Source: Sulfurovum sp. UBA12169 (GTDB lineage Bacteria; Campylobacterota; Campylobacteria; Campylobacterales; Sulfurovaceae). From it: a stretch of DNA of 64,000 bases. Below are positions 51,888-59,405 of this stretch, piece after piece. Where the stretch lies: the NCBI GenBank assembly GCA_002742845.1, contig DLUH01000001.1, positions 499,291 to 563,290 on the forward strand, read 5' to 3'. Made by a program: the position numbers and the translations under genes. Positions within the stretch are counted from its first letter, which is position 1; each line of letters opens with the position of its first letter. The notes below the pieces were generated by a model. That model ran no database searches. It was not told the origin of the DNA and worked only from the letters and a program-made list of their open reading frames with translations.

Positions 51888-52534
51888 GATAGCAATTTAT
51901 ACCCTACACCGCGTACGGTTTTAATATTTACCTCATCTGAGAGTTTATTGCGCAGACGATTGATAATCACCGCCAAAGAGCCGTCGCTTCCAAACTGAAA
52001 TACATCAGAATCATAAAGTATCTGCTCTTTAGACACAGTATTGCCGCGATGCTGTATAAGCAGCTTAAGCACCACATACTCCGCAGGAGTAAGATCAAGT
52101 TCTTCGCGGTTAAACAATATCTGCTCTCTTGCTTCATCCAATGTTAAACTAAAACGAGATTCTTCTTCGTGGATTTTTTTGTAGCGTCTTAACAGCGAGA
52201 TAATCCGGGCATACATCTCTTGGGGGTCATAAGGTTTGGGCAGATAATCATCTGCTCCCAATTGCAACCCTGTCACTTTGTCGCTCACATCAGACCTGGC
52301 CGAAGAGATGATGATGGGAATATCATATTTTTTAACCACCTCCTTGCATACTTCAAGGCCATCCATCCCGGGCAATGTCAAGTCAAGGATAAGCAAATCA
52401 TATTTTTGCACACCGGCACTCAGGCCAAGGTAGGGATCTTCGTAATTGGTGACTTTTATATTGTATCGCTCTAAAAAATCGCTTAGAAGCGACGCATACT
52501 GCGCGTCATCTTCTATCATCAAAATATTTATCAT
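51884..52534 (-). CDS. OmpR/PhoB-family response regulator
   Basis: Receiver domain at 1-115 with Asp9/Asp10, phospho-acceptor Asp51 in ILDLTLPG and Lys in LPKPYD near 101. The winged-helix domain (about 125-216) ends with VRGVGYKL, typical of OmpR-type regulators. The ATG is at 52534. It lies 13 bases after the Spy-like gene and overlaps the kinase gene by 4 bases. Regulation of the Spy-like gene by this pair is likely by analogy with CpxR-CpxP. Confidence 0.92.
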   Translation of the reverse strand: MINILMIEDDAQYASLLSDFLERYNIKVTNYEDPYLGLSAGVQKYDLLILDLTLPGMDGLEVCKEVVKKYDIPIIISSARSDVSDKVTGLQLGADDYLPKPYDPQEMYARIISLLRRYKKIHEEESRFSLTLDEAREQILFNREELDLTPAEYVVLKLLIQHRGNTVSKEQILYDSDVFQFGSDGSLAVIINRLRNKLSDEVNIKTVRGVGYKLLS

Positions 52535-52547
52535 GGAGTATTATAGC

Positions 52548-52973
52548 TTATTTGTTTTGCTCTTTTAAAAGCGCCACAAACTTTACTCTCTGTTCAGGTG
52601 TCAAAATTTGCATCGTTTTTTCAAACCTTTGAGCATGCATATCGGCTCTCATCTGTATTCTTTCCATCTGTGCATTGATAAACCCCTGTTTATCAAATCC
52701 ATTTACACTCACAAATTGTCCTTGAGTGCGTTTGCCTTTCATCTGCGCATGCATCGCCTGTCTGCTTTGTCTCATCTCCTGACGGTTTGCCTGCAAGGCT
52801 GTTTTTTGCTCATTGCTTAAATTTAATTGTTCAAATATATTTTGCATATCGGCTCTTTGTTGCTGCATCTGTTTGCATTGCTTTTGCTTGTTTGCATAGG
52901 GGCCTGCATGAGCGGCGGTTAGACCTGCTATTGCAAACACAGTGGCTATCGCTACGATTTTTAACTTTTTCAT
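52548..52973 (-). CDS. Spy/CpxP-like periplasmic protein
   Basis: A 141-residue exported protein with a signal peptide at 1-23 (AGLTAAHA), start at ATG 52973 with AAGGAAATAAA upstream. The mature protein is all-helical and very rich in Gln, Met, Arg and Lys (KQKQCKQMQQQRADMQ, MHAQMKGKRTQ). Two LTxxQ-like motifs, LSNEQKTAL and LTPEQRVKF, identify the Spy/CpxP family, which act as periplasmic chaperones or sensor inhibitors. The Met-rich composition could also bind copper. It is first in the operon with the regulator and kinase. Confidence 0.85.
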   Translation of the reverse strand: MKKLKIVAIATVFAIAGLTAAHAGPYANKQKQCKQMQQQRADMQNIFEQLNLSNEQKTALQANRQEMRQSRQAMHAQMKGKRTQGQFVSVNGFDKQGFINAQMERIQMRADMHAQRFEKTMQILTPEQRVKFVALLKEQNK

Positions 52974-53083
52974 TTTATTTCCTTTTTCATAATGTGTCTC
53001 TTTCGACACCGCAAGTATGAACCATGAAATTAAACGAAACTTTACCGTTTTTTTAACGAAGCTTAATACAAATTGTTATTTTG

Positions 53084-53932
53084 CTATTTTCTGTATCTGC
53101 TCATGAACGGTTCGCTCTGCCTAAAAACGATCAAATGATGTTTTTTGATATCAGATACACTCATTACCGGACCGTCAACGCACAGCCTTATGTCCCCCAT
53201 ATAGCAGTGCCCGCACTTGCCGATACCGCATCTCATATTTCTCTCAAGTGTAAAAAATATATTTTTTTCATCAACCAAAAATAGTTTCAATTTTTCAAGA
53301 ACAGAAGAAAACATGGGGGGTGGGCCGCAGACAAAAAAGGAAGAATTTTCATCTATTTTTTTAAGTTTTTCTATCATGTCGGTAGATCTTCCGATATACC
53401 CTTTCCATTTTATATCAGCTTCTGCAGCAGCGAGATACAGAGCTATTTCTTTTTCATTTTGCCAACTCTCCAAATCATCCAAAAAGAGAAACTTGGAAGC
53501 TTTGTTTGCGCTGTAGATGATGTTTATCTTGGGTCTGTCGTCGTATGCCAGCAACTCCTGTATCAAAAACCGCAAGGGTGCTATCCCGATGCCGCCTGCA
53601 ATGATCGTAATATTTGATGAGTTGACAGCCTTTTGCACAGAAAAACCTTTGCCGTAACCGCCTCTTATACCAATGATATCACCCGCATGCATTGAATGAA
53701 GCTTTGATGTCAGCCTGCCCACAAGGTTTATGGCGATCTCAAAACTGCCGTCCTCTTTAATGCATGAACAGGGAGTAAAAGCCGCTTCGCCTTCCGGAAA
53801 CACAGACACCATAAGAAATTGCCCCGGAGTGAAAAATATGGGCTCTTTTGGAAGAAGTGTAAATATTTTTACATATTTGCCGGGATGTTCTACGTTTCTT
53901 ATCACTGCGGGTATCGGTCTCTGGGTGTTCAT
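53084..53932 (-). CDS. FAD/NAD(P)-binding, [2Fe-2S] electron-transfer subunit (hydrogenase gamma-like)
   Basis: A 282-residue oxidoreductase of the ferredoxin-NADP reductase fold, like the gamma subunit of sulfhydrogenases and anaerobic sulfite reductase subunit B. The FAD domain covers about 1-100 (FTPGQFLMVSV), the NAD(P) domain 105-225 with IAGGIGIAPL at 111-120 and CGPPPM at 202-207, and a C-terminal [2Fe-2S] motif has Cys235, Cys240, Cys243 and Cys251. The ATG at 53932 overlaps the stop of the Fe-S subunit by 4 bases. It is the NAD(P)-facing end of the formate dehydrogenase encoded upstream (inference from the operon). Confidence 0.85.
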   Translation of the reverse strand: MNTQRPIPAVIRNVEHPGKYVKIFTLLPKEPIFFTPGQFLMVSVFPEGEAAFTPCSCIKEDGSFEIAINLVGRLTSKLHSMHAGDIIGIRGGYGKGFSVQKAVNSSNITIIAGGIGIAPLRFLIQELLAYDDRPKINIIYSANKASKFLFLDDLESWQNEKEIALYLAAAEADIKWKGYIGRSTDMIEKLKKIDENSSFFVCGPPPMFSSVLEKLKLFLVDEKNIFFTLERNMRCGIGKCGHCYMGDIRLCVDGPVMSVSDIKKHHLIVFRQSEPFMSRYRK

Positions 53933-54897
53933 ATGTGATCCTTTGATTGCGCCAGCATCAAAATACTTTTCATTCCTATATTGCTCGGACAAGTCATGTC
54001 GCACCTTCCGCATCCTATGCAGCTTCGATCATTCATGACAAGCTTGCAGGAGAGCCTTCTGCTCCAGGCATGGGCAAAGGTGGGCTCAGGGTCATATCCT
54101 TTGGCCATCTTCGTAAAACTTGAAAAGAGGCAGGAATCCCAGAGCCTAAGTCTTTCTCCTTTTATTTCATCGCCATGATCGGCTATATCATAGCAGGTGC
54201 AGGTAGGACACAAGAATGTACACCCGTCACAAAGCTGACAGCGCTTGGTTATCTCACCGTATAACTCTGTATTTTTTTCAAAATCATTTATAGTATGTGC
54301 GTTTCCAAGATCCAAAATGACGGTTTTTAGCTCTTTTGGTTCATACGATATCTCTTCGAGATGTTTTGGCAGTTCAAACATGGGATTTTTTGCCTGCACA
54401 ATATAACCGGTTTCTTCTTTTATAAGCTGAAGTTCATAATCTTCCTTTTCTATAGGATCAACCCCAAAGGTTGAGCAAAAGCAGTGGGGTCCAATCAAAT
54501 GGCACCCTAGGGTGACAAGCGTAAGATTTTCTCTAAACTTTTTATAGTTTGCATCCGCCATGTCTTGTTCGAACCACACATCCAGAAGCCTGATTGCTTT
54601 TATGTCGCAGTTTCTTAAAAAAATAATTCTTTTTTTGGACTTTTCTTCAAAAGTTTCTATAGCAGCCTCATTGCCGGCCAAATTCCATCTGATAAGACTT
54701 TTATAGTTTTCATAGATAAAATCTTTGGGGGTATTGATCGGGGTGCCCGCAAAGTCCAGGCAAACCGCGTCTGAAGGCTCCACAATAGAGTAGAATATAT
54801 CGCCGTTCGGCTCTTTTTTGGGCGCGATTACCTCATGGGATTGGCAAAGTGATTTTATCCATTCTGCAATGGAGTCGCCATCTGTTTTGTAATTCAC
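53929..54897 (-). CDS. Two-[4Fe-4S] electron-transfer subunit (hydrogenase beta-like)
   Basis: A 322-residue cytosolic iron-sulfur protein resembling the beta subunit of sulfhydrogenases and anaerobic sulfite reductase subunit A. Cluster cysteines are 220, 223, 226 and 230 (CQLCDGCTFLC), with further Cys233 and Cys235, and 293, 296, 299 and 303 (CIGCGRCDMTC). The N-terminal 200 residues match the globular domain of that family (GCHLIGPHCFC near 131-141). The start is GTG at 54897, sharing GTGA with the fdhA stop. It should pass electrons between the molybdenum subunit and the flavin subunit. Confidence 0.85.
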   Translation of the reverse strand: MNYKTDGDSIAEWIKSLCQSHEVIAPKKEPNGDIFYSIVEPSDAVCLDFAGTPINTPKDFIYENYKSLIRWNLAGNEAAIETFEEKSKKRIIFLRNCDIKAIRLLDVWFEQDMADANYKKFRENLTLVTLGCHLIGPHCFCSTFGVDPIEKEDYELQLIKEETGYIVQAKNPMFELPKHLEEISYEPKELKTVILDLGNAHTINDFEKNTELYGEITKRCQLCDGCTFLCPTCTCYDIADHGDEIKGERLRLWDSCLFSSFTKMAKGYDPEPTFAHAWSRRLSCKLVMNDRSCIGCGRCDMTCPSNIGMKSILMLAQSKDHI

Positions 54898-56951
54898 GTT
54901 TCGCTCCTTTTGATAGCTGCTGCACAGACTTTTACTTCGCTGACTCCGCTTTTTTCATCCATTGCATCATTGGTAAGAAGATTGGTGCGGCTCTTGTAAA
55001 AATTGATAGGCATCCAAAGAAGGCCGGGAGCAGTTTCATCAGTCACTTTTGCCCTTACGCTGATCTCCCCTCTTCTTGTTGAGACGATCACCTCCTGATG
55101 CTCTTCAATGCCAAGCCGCCTTGCATCTTCAGGATTTATCATGACAAAGTTTTCAGAAAATTCCCTTGCGAGCCTTGTCGTCCTGCCGCTCATGGAACTG
55201 CAATTATAGTGAAAAAGTATCCGTCCGGTGGAAAGGTAAAACGGGAACTCGGCATCAGGAGTTTCCCTCGGCTCCAAAAATTCAGGAACATAAAACTCCC
55301 CCCTCCCTCTTGCGATGCCTTCACGGTGCAATATGGGTGTGCCCCCGGAGTCTTCTTTTGAGCAGGGCCATTGAAGACTCCCTTTGTCTTCAAGTCTCTT
55401 GTAGCTTATACCTTCATATTGGGGAGTGAGACTTTTCATCTCTTCAAACACCTCTTCAAAACTTTTATACTTCATAGGATAACCCATCTTCGAAGAGAGG
55501 AGACTTGTGATCTCAAGGTCGCTTTTTGATTCCCCCAAAGGTTCGATCACTTTGTTTATCCTCTGGACCCTTCTTTCGGTGTTTGTAAAGGTCCCCTCTT
55601 TCTCGGCAAATGAACAGGCGGGAAAAACCACGTCTGCCATCTGCGCAGTAGGCGTTAAAAACAGATCGCTTACAATCAGAAAATCAAGGTTTTCAAGGGC
55701 TTTTCGTGTTTTATGCGCATTGGCTTCGGTAGTCAGAAGATCTTCACCTATGATCCACATCGCTTTCATGGTACCGTTTAGTGCACCTTCGATCATTTGC
55801 GGCGTCATAAGACCCTGCCGAATGGGAAAAGGCGCACGGCACACCTCTTCGTATTTTTTGATCGTTTCCCTATCGCTTTTGCCTCCGCACAGAGGGTTGA
55901 TGAATTTATATCCGGGAAGCATAAACGGAGCCACACCCATATCGCAGCCGCCCTGCACGTTGTTTTGACCCCGCAAAGGGTTTATGCCCGATCCTGGTTT
56001 TCCTATATTACCCGTTAAAAGCGTGAGGTTTGCCAAGGCCCTGACATTTGCCGTTCCCGTGTAGTGTTCGGTGATACCAAGGGTATAGATGATAGAGGAG
56101 GGTTTTTGTGTTGCATACTTTCTTGCCGCCACCCTAATCTTCTCTTCGTCTATGCCTGTTATAAATTGTGCTTCTGCCAAAGAAAGATCTTTGAGAGACC
56201 TCCTGAACTCTTCATACTTTTCAGTATTGTTTTTTATAAACTCCTGATCGGTAAGATTTTCATCTATAATGACCTTTGCCATCGCGTTTATAAGCGCTAT
56301 GTCTGATCCGGACTTTAGCTGCAAGTGCATAGCGGCAAAATCGCACAGTCTTGTGCGTCTTGGATCCGCCACAATCAGTTCGGTTGCGTTGTCTACAGCA
56401 TTGATGATATGTCCGGCTATGATTGGGTGCGCTTCAAAAGGATTGCCTCCTATCAAAAATATCGTTTTCGCATTTTCGATATCTTTTATCGGATTGGTCA
56501 TCCCTCCGCTTCCAAGCGAAGCTATCAGCCCCGTAACAGTCGGGGCATGACAAATACGTGCACAATGATCGATATTGTTCGTTCCGATCGTTGTGCGGGC
56601 AAACTTCTGGGCAAGATAGAGTTCCTCGTTTGTACATCTTGCAGAACCTATGATACTAATCGCATCAGGGGACTGCTTAGTTTTGATTTCAAGCAGTTTT
56701 TGGGCGGAAAATTCCAAGGCTTCTTCCCACTCGCACTCTGTAAGTTCTCCGTTTTTCCTAATAAGAGGTTTTTTCAAGCGATCCGGATGGGTAATGAACT
56801 CGGGGATATTCCACCCTTTTACACACAGTTTCGCACTATTGACATCATTATGACAAGAAGGATGCACACCAACCACTTTGCCGCTTTTGGAAGTCAAATA
56901 GATATTGCATCCGGTACCGCAGTAGGGACATATCGTAGGAACTCTTTTCAT
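54894..56951 (-). CDS. fdhA: Molybdopterin formate dehydrogenase catalytic subunit (Cys type)
   Basis: A 685-residue molybdenum or tungsten enzyme of the FdhF/FdhA group. The N-terminal [4Fe-4S] ligands are Cys8, Cys11, Cys15 and Cys43. CARICHAPTV at 130-139 supplies the metal-ligating Cys134 (Sec in E. coli FdhF) and His135. The MGD-binding C-terminal domain contains TGRILFHYNCSSMSGR and VMINPEDARRLGI. No Tat signal is present, so it should be cytosolic. I start at ATG 56951; an upstream in-frame extension to 57116 lacks a ribosome site and does not resemble the family. It is first of three overlapping genes. Confidence 0.9.
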   Translation of the reverse strand: MKRVPTICPYCGTGCNIYLTSKSGKVVGVHPSCHNDVNSAKLCVKGWNIPEFITHPDRLKKPLIRKNGELTECEWEEALEFSAQKLLEIKTKQSPDAISIIGSARCTNEELYLAQKFARTTIGTNNIDHCARICHAPTVTGLIASLGSGGMTNPIKDIENAKTIFLIGGNPFEAHPIIAGHIINAVDNATELIVADPRRTRLCDFAAMHLQLKSGSDIALINAMAKVIIDENLTDQEFIKNNTEKYEEFRRSLKDLSLAEAQFITGIDEEKIRVAARKYATQKPSSIIYTLGITEHYTGTANVRALANLTLLTGNIGKPGSGINPLRGQNNVQGGCDMGVAPFMLPGYKFINPLCGGKSDRETIKKYEEVCRAPFPIRQGLMTPQMIEGALNGTMKAMWIIGEDLLTTEANAHKTRKALENLDFLIVSDLFLTPTAQMADVVFPACSFAEKEGTFTNTERRVQRINKVIEPLGESKSDLEITSLLSSKMGYPMKYKSFEEVFEEMKSLTPQYEGISYKRLEDKGSLQWPCSKEDSGGTPILHREGIARGRGEFYVPEFLEPRETPDAEFPFYLSTGRILFHYNCSSMSGRTTRLAREFSENFVMINPEDARRLGIEEHQEVIVSTRRGEISVRAKVTDETAPGLLWMPINFYKSRTNLLTNDAMDEKSGVSEVKVCAAAIKRSET

Positions 56952-57078
56952 TTTTGTTACTGCTCTTTGGTTTTTTTTATCATACCAAAAAATATTTATT
57001 TTTAAAGCAGTTTTGTTTTTTGCGTCAAAAAGAAATACTAAAACAGTTTTATTGACCGGATACTTTTTGCCGATCCCG

Positions 57079-57681
57079 TCACACAAGAGGAATGGACCAT
57101 TTTCTGTAGTAAGCAACCAGTCGAAGCACTACGCCCAGAACAAACACAACAGCGATCGTATAAACCTGCACAAGATCATAGCGATCCAGCACATAAAGAC
57201 AAAATCCTATCAAAAGTGCAATAGTTCCGTAGAATCCTGTTTTAAAGACAAAAGGAATCTCATTGATAATAATATCCCGCATGATTCCTCCGCCAACTGC
57301 CGTCACAAAAGCCAATGCCAATACACCCGTGAGATTAAATCCGTATTCTAACGCGATCATTGAGCCGGTAATACTAAAAGAGATCAGCCCTATAGAGTCA
57401 CTGACGATAAAAAAAGCTTTGTTTTCAAGACTGTCTTTTTTGTGAAAACGAAATAAGATCAGCGCCGTCATCACTCCTATCGCCATAATGGCAGGCGTAT
57501 TTTGCGTGAAAGCATAAGGTATCCTGTCAACGGCAATATCCCGCATGATTCCTCCGCCAAGCGTTGTCAAAAATACAGAGATAAGCACTCCTAAAAAATC
57601 CAGCCTATTTTGAACCCCGACGAAAAACCCGCTCGTAGCAAAGGCAACAATTCCTATATATTCGGCTATTTCAAACAACAT
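57079..57681 (-). CDS. TRIC-type / UPF0126 (YicG-like) membrane channel
   Basis: A 200-residue inner-membrane protein with six to seven TM helices and the family duplication: TTLGGGIMRDIAVDRIPYAF in the first half and TAVGGGIMRDIIINEIPFVF in the second. Prokaryotic members form trimeric cation (K+) channels. The ATG at 57681 overlaps the FAH-family gene by 11 bases, so it is coupled to it. Ion selectivity here is unproven. Confidence 0.88.
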   Translation of the reverse strand: MLFEIAEYIGIVAFATSGFFVGVQNRLDFLGVLISVFLTTLGGGIMRDIAVDRIPYAFTQNTPAIMAIGVMTALILFRFHKKDSLENKAFFIVSDSIGLISFSITGSMIALEYGFNLTGVLALAFVTAVGGGIMRDIIINEIPFVFKTGFYGTIALLIGFCLYVLDRYDLVQVYTIAVVFVLGVVLRLVAYYRKWSIPLV

Positions 57682-58294
57682 CTTTCGCTTCTGCTTTCCA
57701 GCTTTTTTCCAAGATAAGCACGTTATGGCTGTAAATCTGTCCTACAAATCTGTCACCTGCGGCATACGTTCCGACTCCTTTGGGCGTACCGCTCATGATT
57801 ACATCGCCGTCTTCGAGGTGCATAAAGCTTTCTATTTCATCGATCATCGTTTGGGGTTTATACATCATCAGCTCATAGGTTGCAAATTGTATCAAAACAT
57901 CATTGATATAGAGTTTCATGCTCAATGAACCAAGATTCCCTTCAAACGGCACAAACTCACTTAGTACCGCCGAATGATCAAATGCCTTGGCTCTCTCCCA
58001 GGGCAGGCCCTTGGATTTAAGATAATTTTGAAGTGTTGCCTTGGTCAGATCAAGCCCAAACCCTACCCCTGCAATCTTTCCTTTTTGAATCAAAAAAGTA
58101 ATCTCACCCTCAAAGCGTGTATCTTCGCTTACAAAGTATAACCTGTCGCTTATGGCTGAATTTGGTTTGTTGAAAACAACCATAGCAGCAGGGATCTCAT
58201 TGCCAAGTTCTTCTATATGCTCTACATAGTTTCGTCCGATACAGACAACTTTAGAAGGAAAGATTTCTTGATGATTGTATCGTATGGCTTTCAT
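57671..58294 (-). CDS. Fumarylacetoacetate hydrolase-family protein
   Basis: A 207-residue FAH-fold hydrolase or decarboxylase resembling the short YcgM/FAHD1 group (acylpyruvase or oxaloacetate decarboxylase activity). VVCIGRNYVEHIEELG at 17-32 is the usual start of the catalytic domain, FEGEITFLI holds a metal-binding Glu pair, and DVIMSGTPKGVGTYAAGD near 165-181 is the C-terminal signature. The second Glu of the usual xExE is partly altered (EGEI). It lies 18 bases after the thioredoxin-fold gene and overlaps the TRIC gene. Confidence 0.85.
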   Translation of the reverse strand: MKAIRYNHQEIFPSKVVCIGRNYVEHIEELGNEIPAAMVVFNKPNSAISDRLYFVSEDTRFEGEITFLIQKGKIAGVGFGLDLTKATLQNYLKSKGLPWERAKAFDHSAVLSEFVPFEGNLGSLSMKLYINDVLIQFATYELMMYKPQTMIDEIESFMHLEDGDVIMSGTPKGVGTYAAGDRFVGQIYSHNVLILEKSWKAEAKDVV

Positions 58295-58312
58295 TGTATA
58301 TCCTGTGACATA

Positions 58313-59155
58313 CTACTGTTTCCTTGCATGACCGGCAACCTGCTTAAGAAACTGCAAAAATGATTCATGGTTATTGTAGCCTACAAAGGTATTTTCGATT
58401 TTTTCGGTCTGAGGATCGAGAATGTAAAGCACCGGCGTTATGGCAATATCATTGAATTGTGAAGGAAAGTTTTTTTCACTAAAATTGAGCATCAAAGGGA
58501 CAAACTGCGCTTTGATATCTTTGTCGATATCTTCTCTGGAAAGCACACGATTTTCAAGTTTTCTGCACCATGGACAATAATTTGTGCTCATGAAAACCAT
58601 CAAAAGCTTTTGTTCTTTTTTTGCTTTGCCTAAAGCTTTTTTATAATCGGTTTCATAGTGCATTTTTGTAGCAAAAGGTATATGCTCAGAGGCAGATTTT
58701 ACAGTAAGTGTTTTGCTGTTGTCCTCTTCATATTGTGAAGCAAACTTTGCTAGCATCTCATCAACGGCATCCATAAGATCTTCTTCTAAATCCTCGGGCA
58801 CAAAAACATGTGTATCTGCATAAGAAAGAACAAACAGCTGCTCCCTCTCCTGCGGACGCTGCAGGTTTTCGCTCACCATGAGATCTACTTTGATTGCTAT
58901 CGTTTCGCCCACACTAATACGCTTTATATCAAAAGCAAAAGCACGGGAAGTATCGCTTTTGGTATCGATACCGAGTTCTTTGCTGATCCTTTCCATCTCT
59001 TCAAGGATCATGGGTTTAATCTTTTTATCCACCTTGCCTGATTCTATGGCAACCACCGGGGTATAGCTTTTCAGACCCGTTAAGACAAAAGGGCTTTGCG
59101 CCCACACTAAAGAAAATGCCCAAAACAATAAAAATCCAAATGCAGACTGCTTCAC
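58313..59155 (-). CDS. Secreted thioredoxin-fold protein, CPWC type
   Basis: A 280-residue exported protein. I choose the GTG at 59155, which has AGAGGA six bases upstream and begins a signal peptide (MKQSAFGFLLFWAFSLVWA); a TTG at 59173 is less likely. Residues 20-150 form a domain with acidic stretches and no recognised family. The thioredoxin-like part starts near 165 with CPWC at 194-197 and TPVLYILDPQ with the cis-proline near 240. The redox pair and length resemble SoxW/DUF255-like periplasmic thioredoxins, as in the fusion at 49808. Confidence 0.8.
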   Translation of the reverse strand: MKQSAFGFLLFWAFSLVWAQSPFVLTGLKSYTPVVAIESGKVDKKIKPMILEEMERISKELGIDTKSDTSRAFAFDIKRISVGETIAIKVDLMVSENLQRPQEREQLFVLSYADTHVFVPEDLEEDLMDAVDEMLAKFASQYEEDNSKTLTVKSASEHIPFATKMHYETDYKKALGKAKKEQKLLMVFMSTNYCPWCRKLENRVLSREDIDKDIKAQFVPLMLNFSEKNFPSQFNDIAITPVLYILDPQTEKIENTFVGYNNHESFLQFLKQVAGHARKQ

Positions 59156-59405
59156 ATATGTTCCTCTTGCCAAAAATGATCGAAATCAATCTGATCTCTC
59201 AAATTTCATCGAAAAAACTTTTTGGGTGACTAAAATTTATTTGTATAATAGTAGCTTAATATTTAAAAATTATCCCTATATTATCCCATGGGACAGAACA
59301 TCAATCTAAATTTACCAATCCTCAAGAATCTTTGTTTTTACAGGGTTGTTGCCGGTAAAGTAGCCAAATCATTAAAGGTCTGTTTTTAAAAACTTTTTAC
59401 CTATT
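59156..59405. other. Intergenic stretch without a gene
   Basis: These 250 A/T-rich bases lie between the TonB receptor stop and the thioredoxin-fold gene start. TATAAT at 59244-59249 reads on plus, where no gene follows. AGGT at 59376-59379 can pair with ACCT at 59399-59402 around a GTTTTT/AAAAAC core, a weak candidate terminator for the receptor gene. No tRNA or convincing ORF is seen. Confidence 0.4.

Noticed and set aside
56951-57078. Selenocysteine insertion element for the formate dehydrogenase
   Set aside because: The catalytic position is encoded as Cys (CARICHAP), so no recoding is needed.
57079-57116. Longer FdhA starting at 57116
   Set aside because: The extra 55 residues lack a ribosome site, do not resemble the family, and would overlap the TRIC gene.
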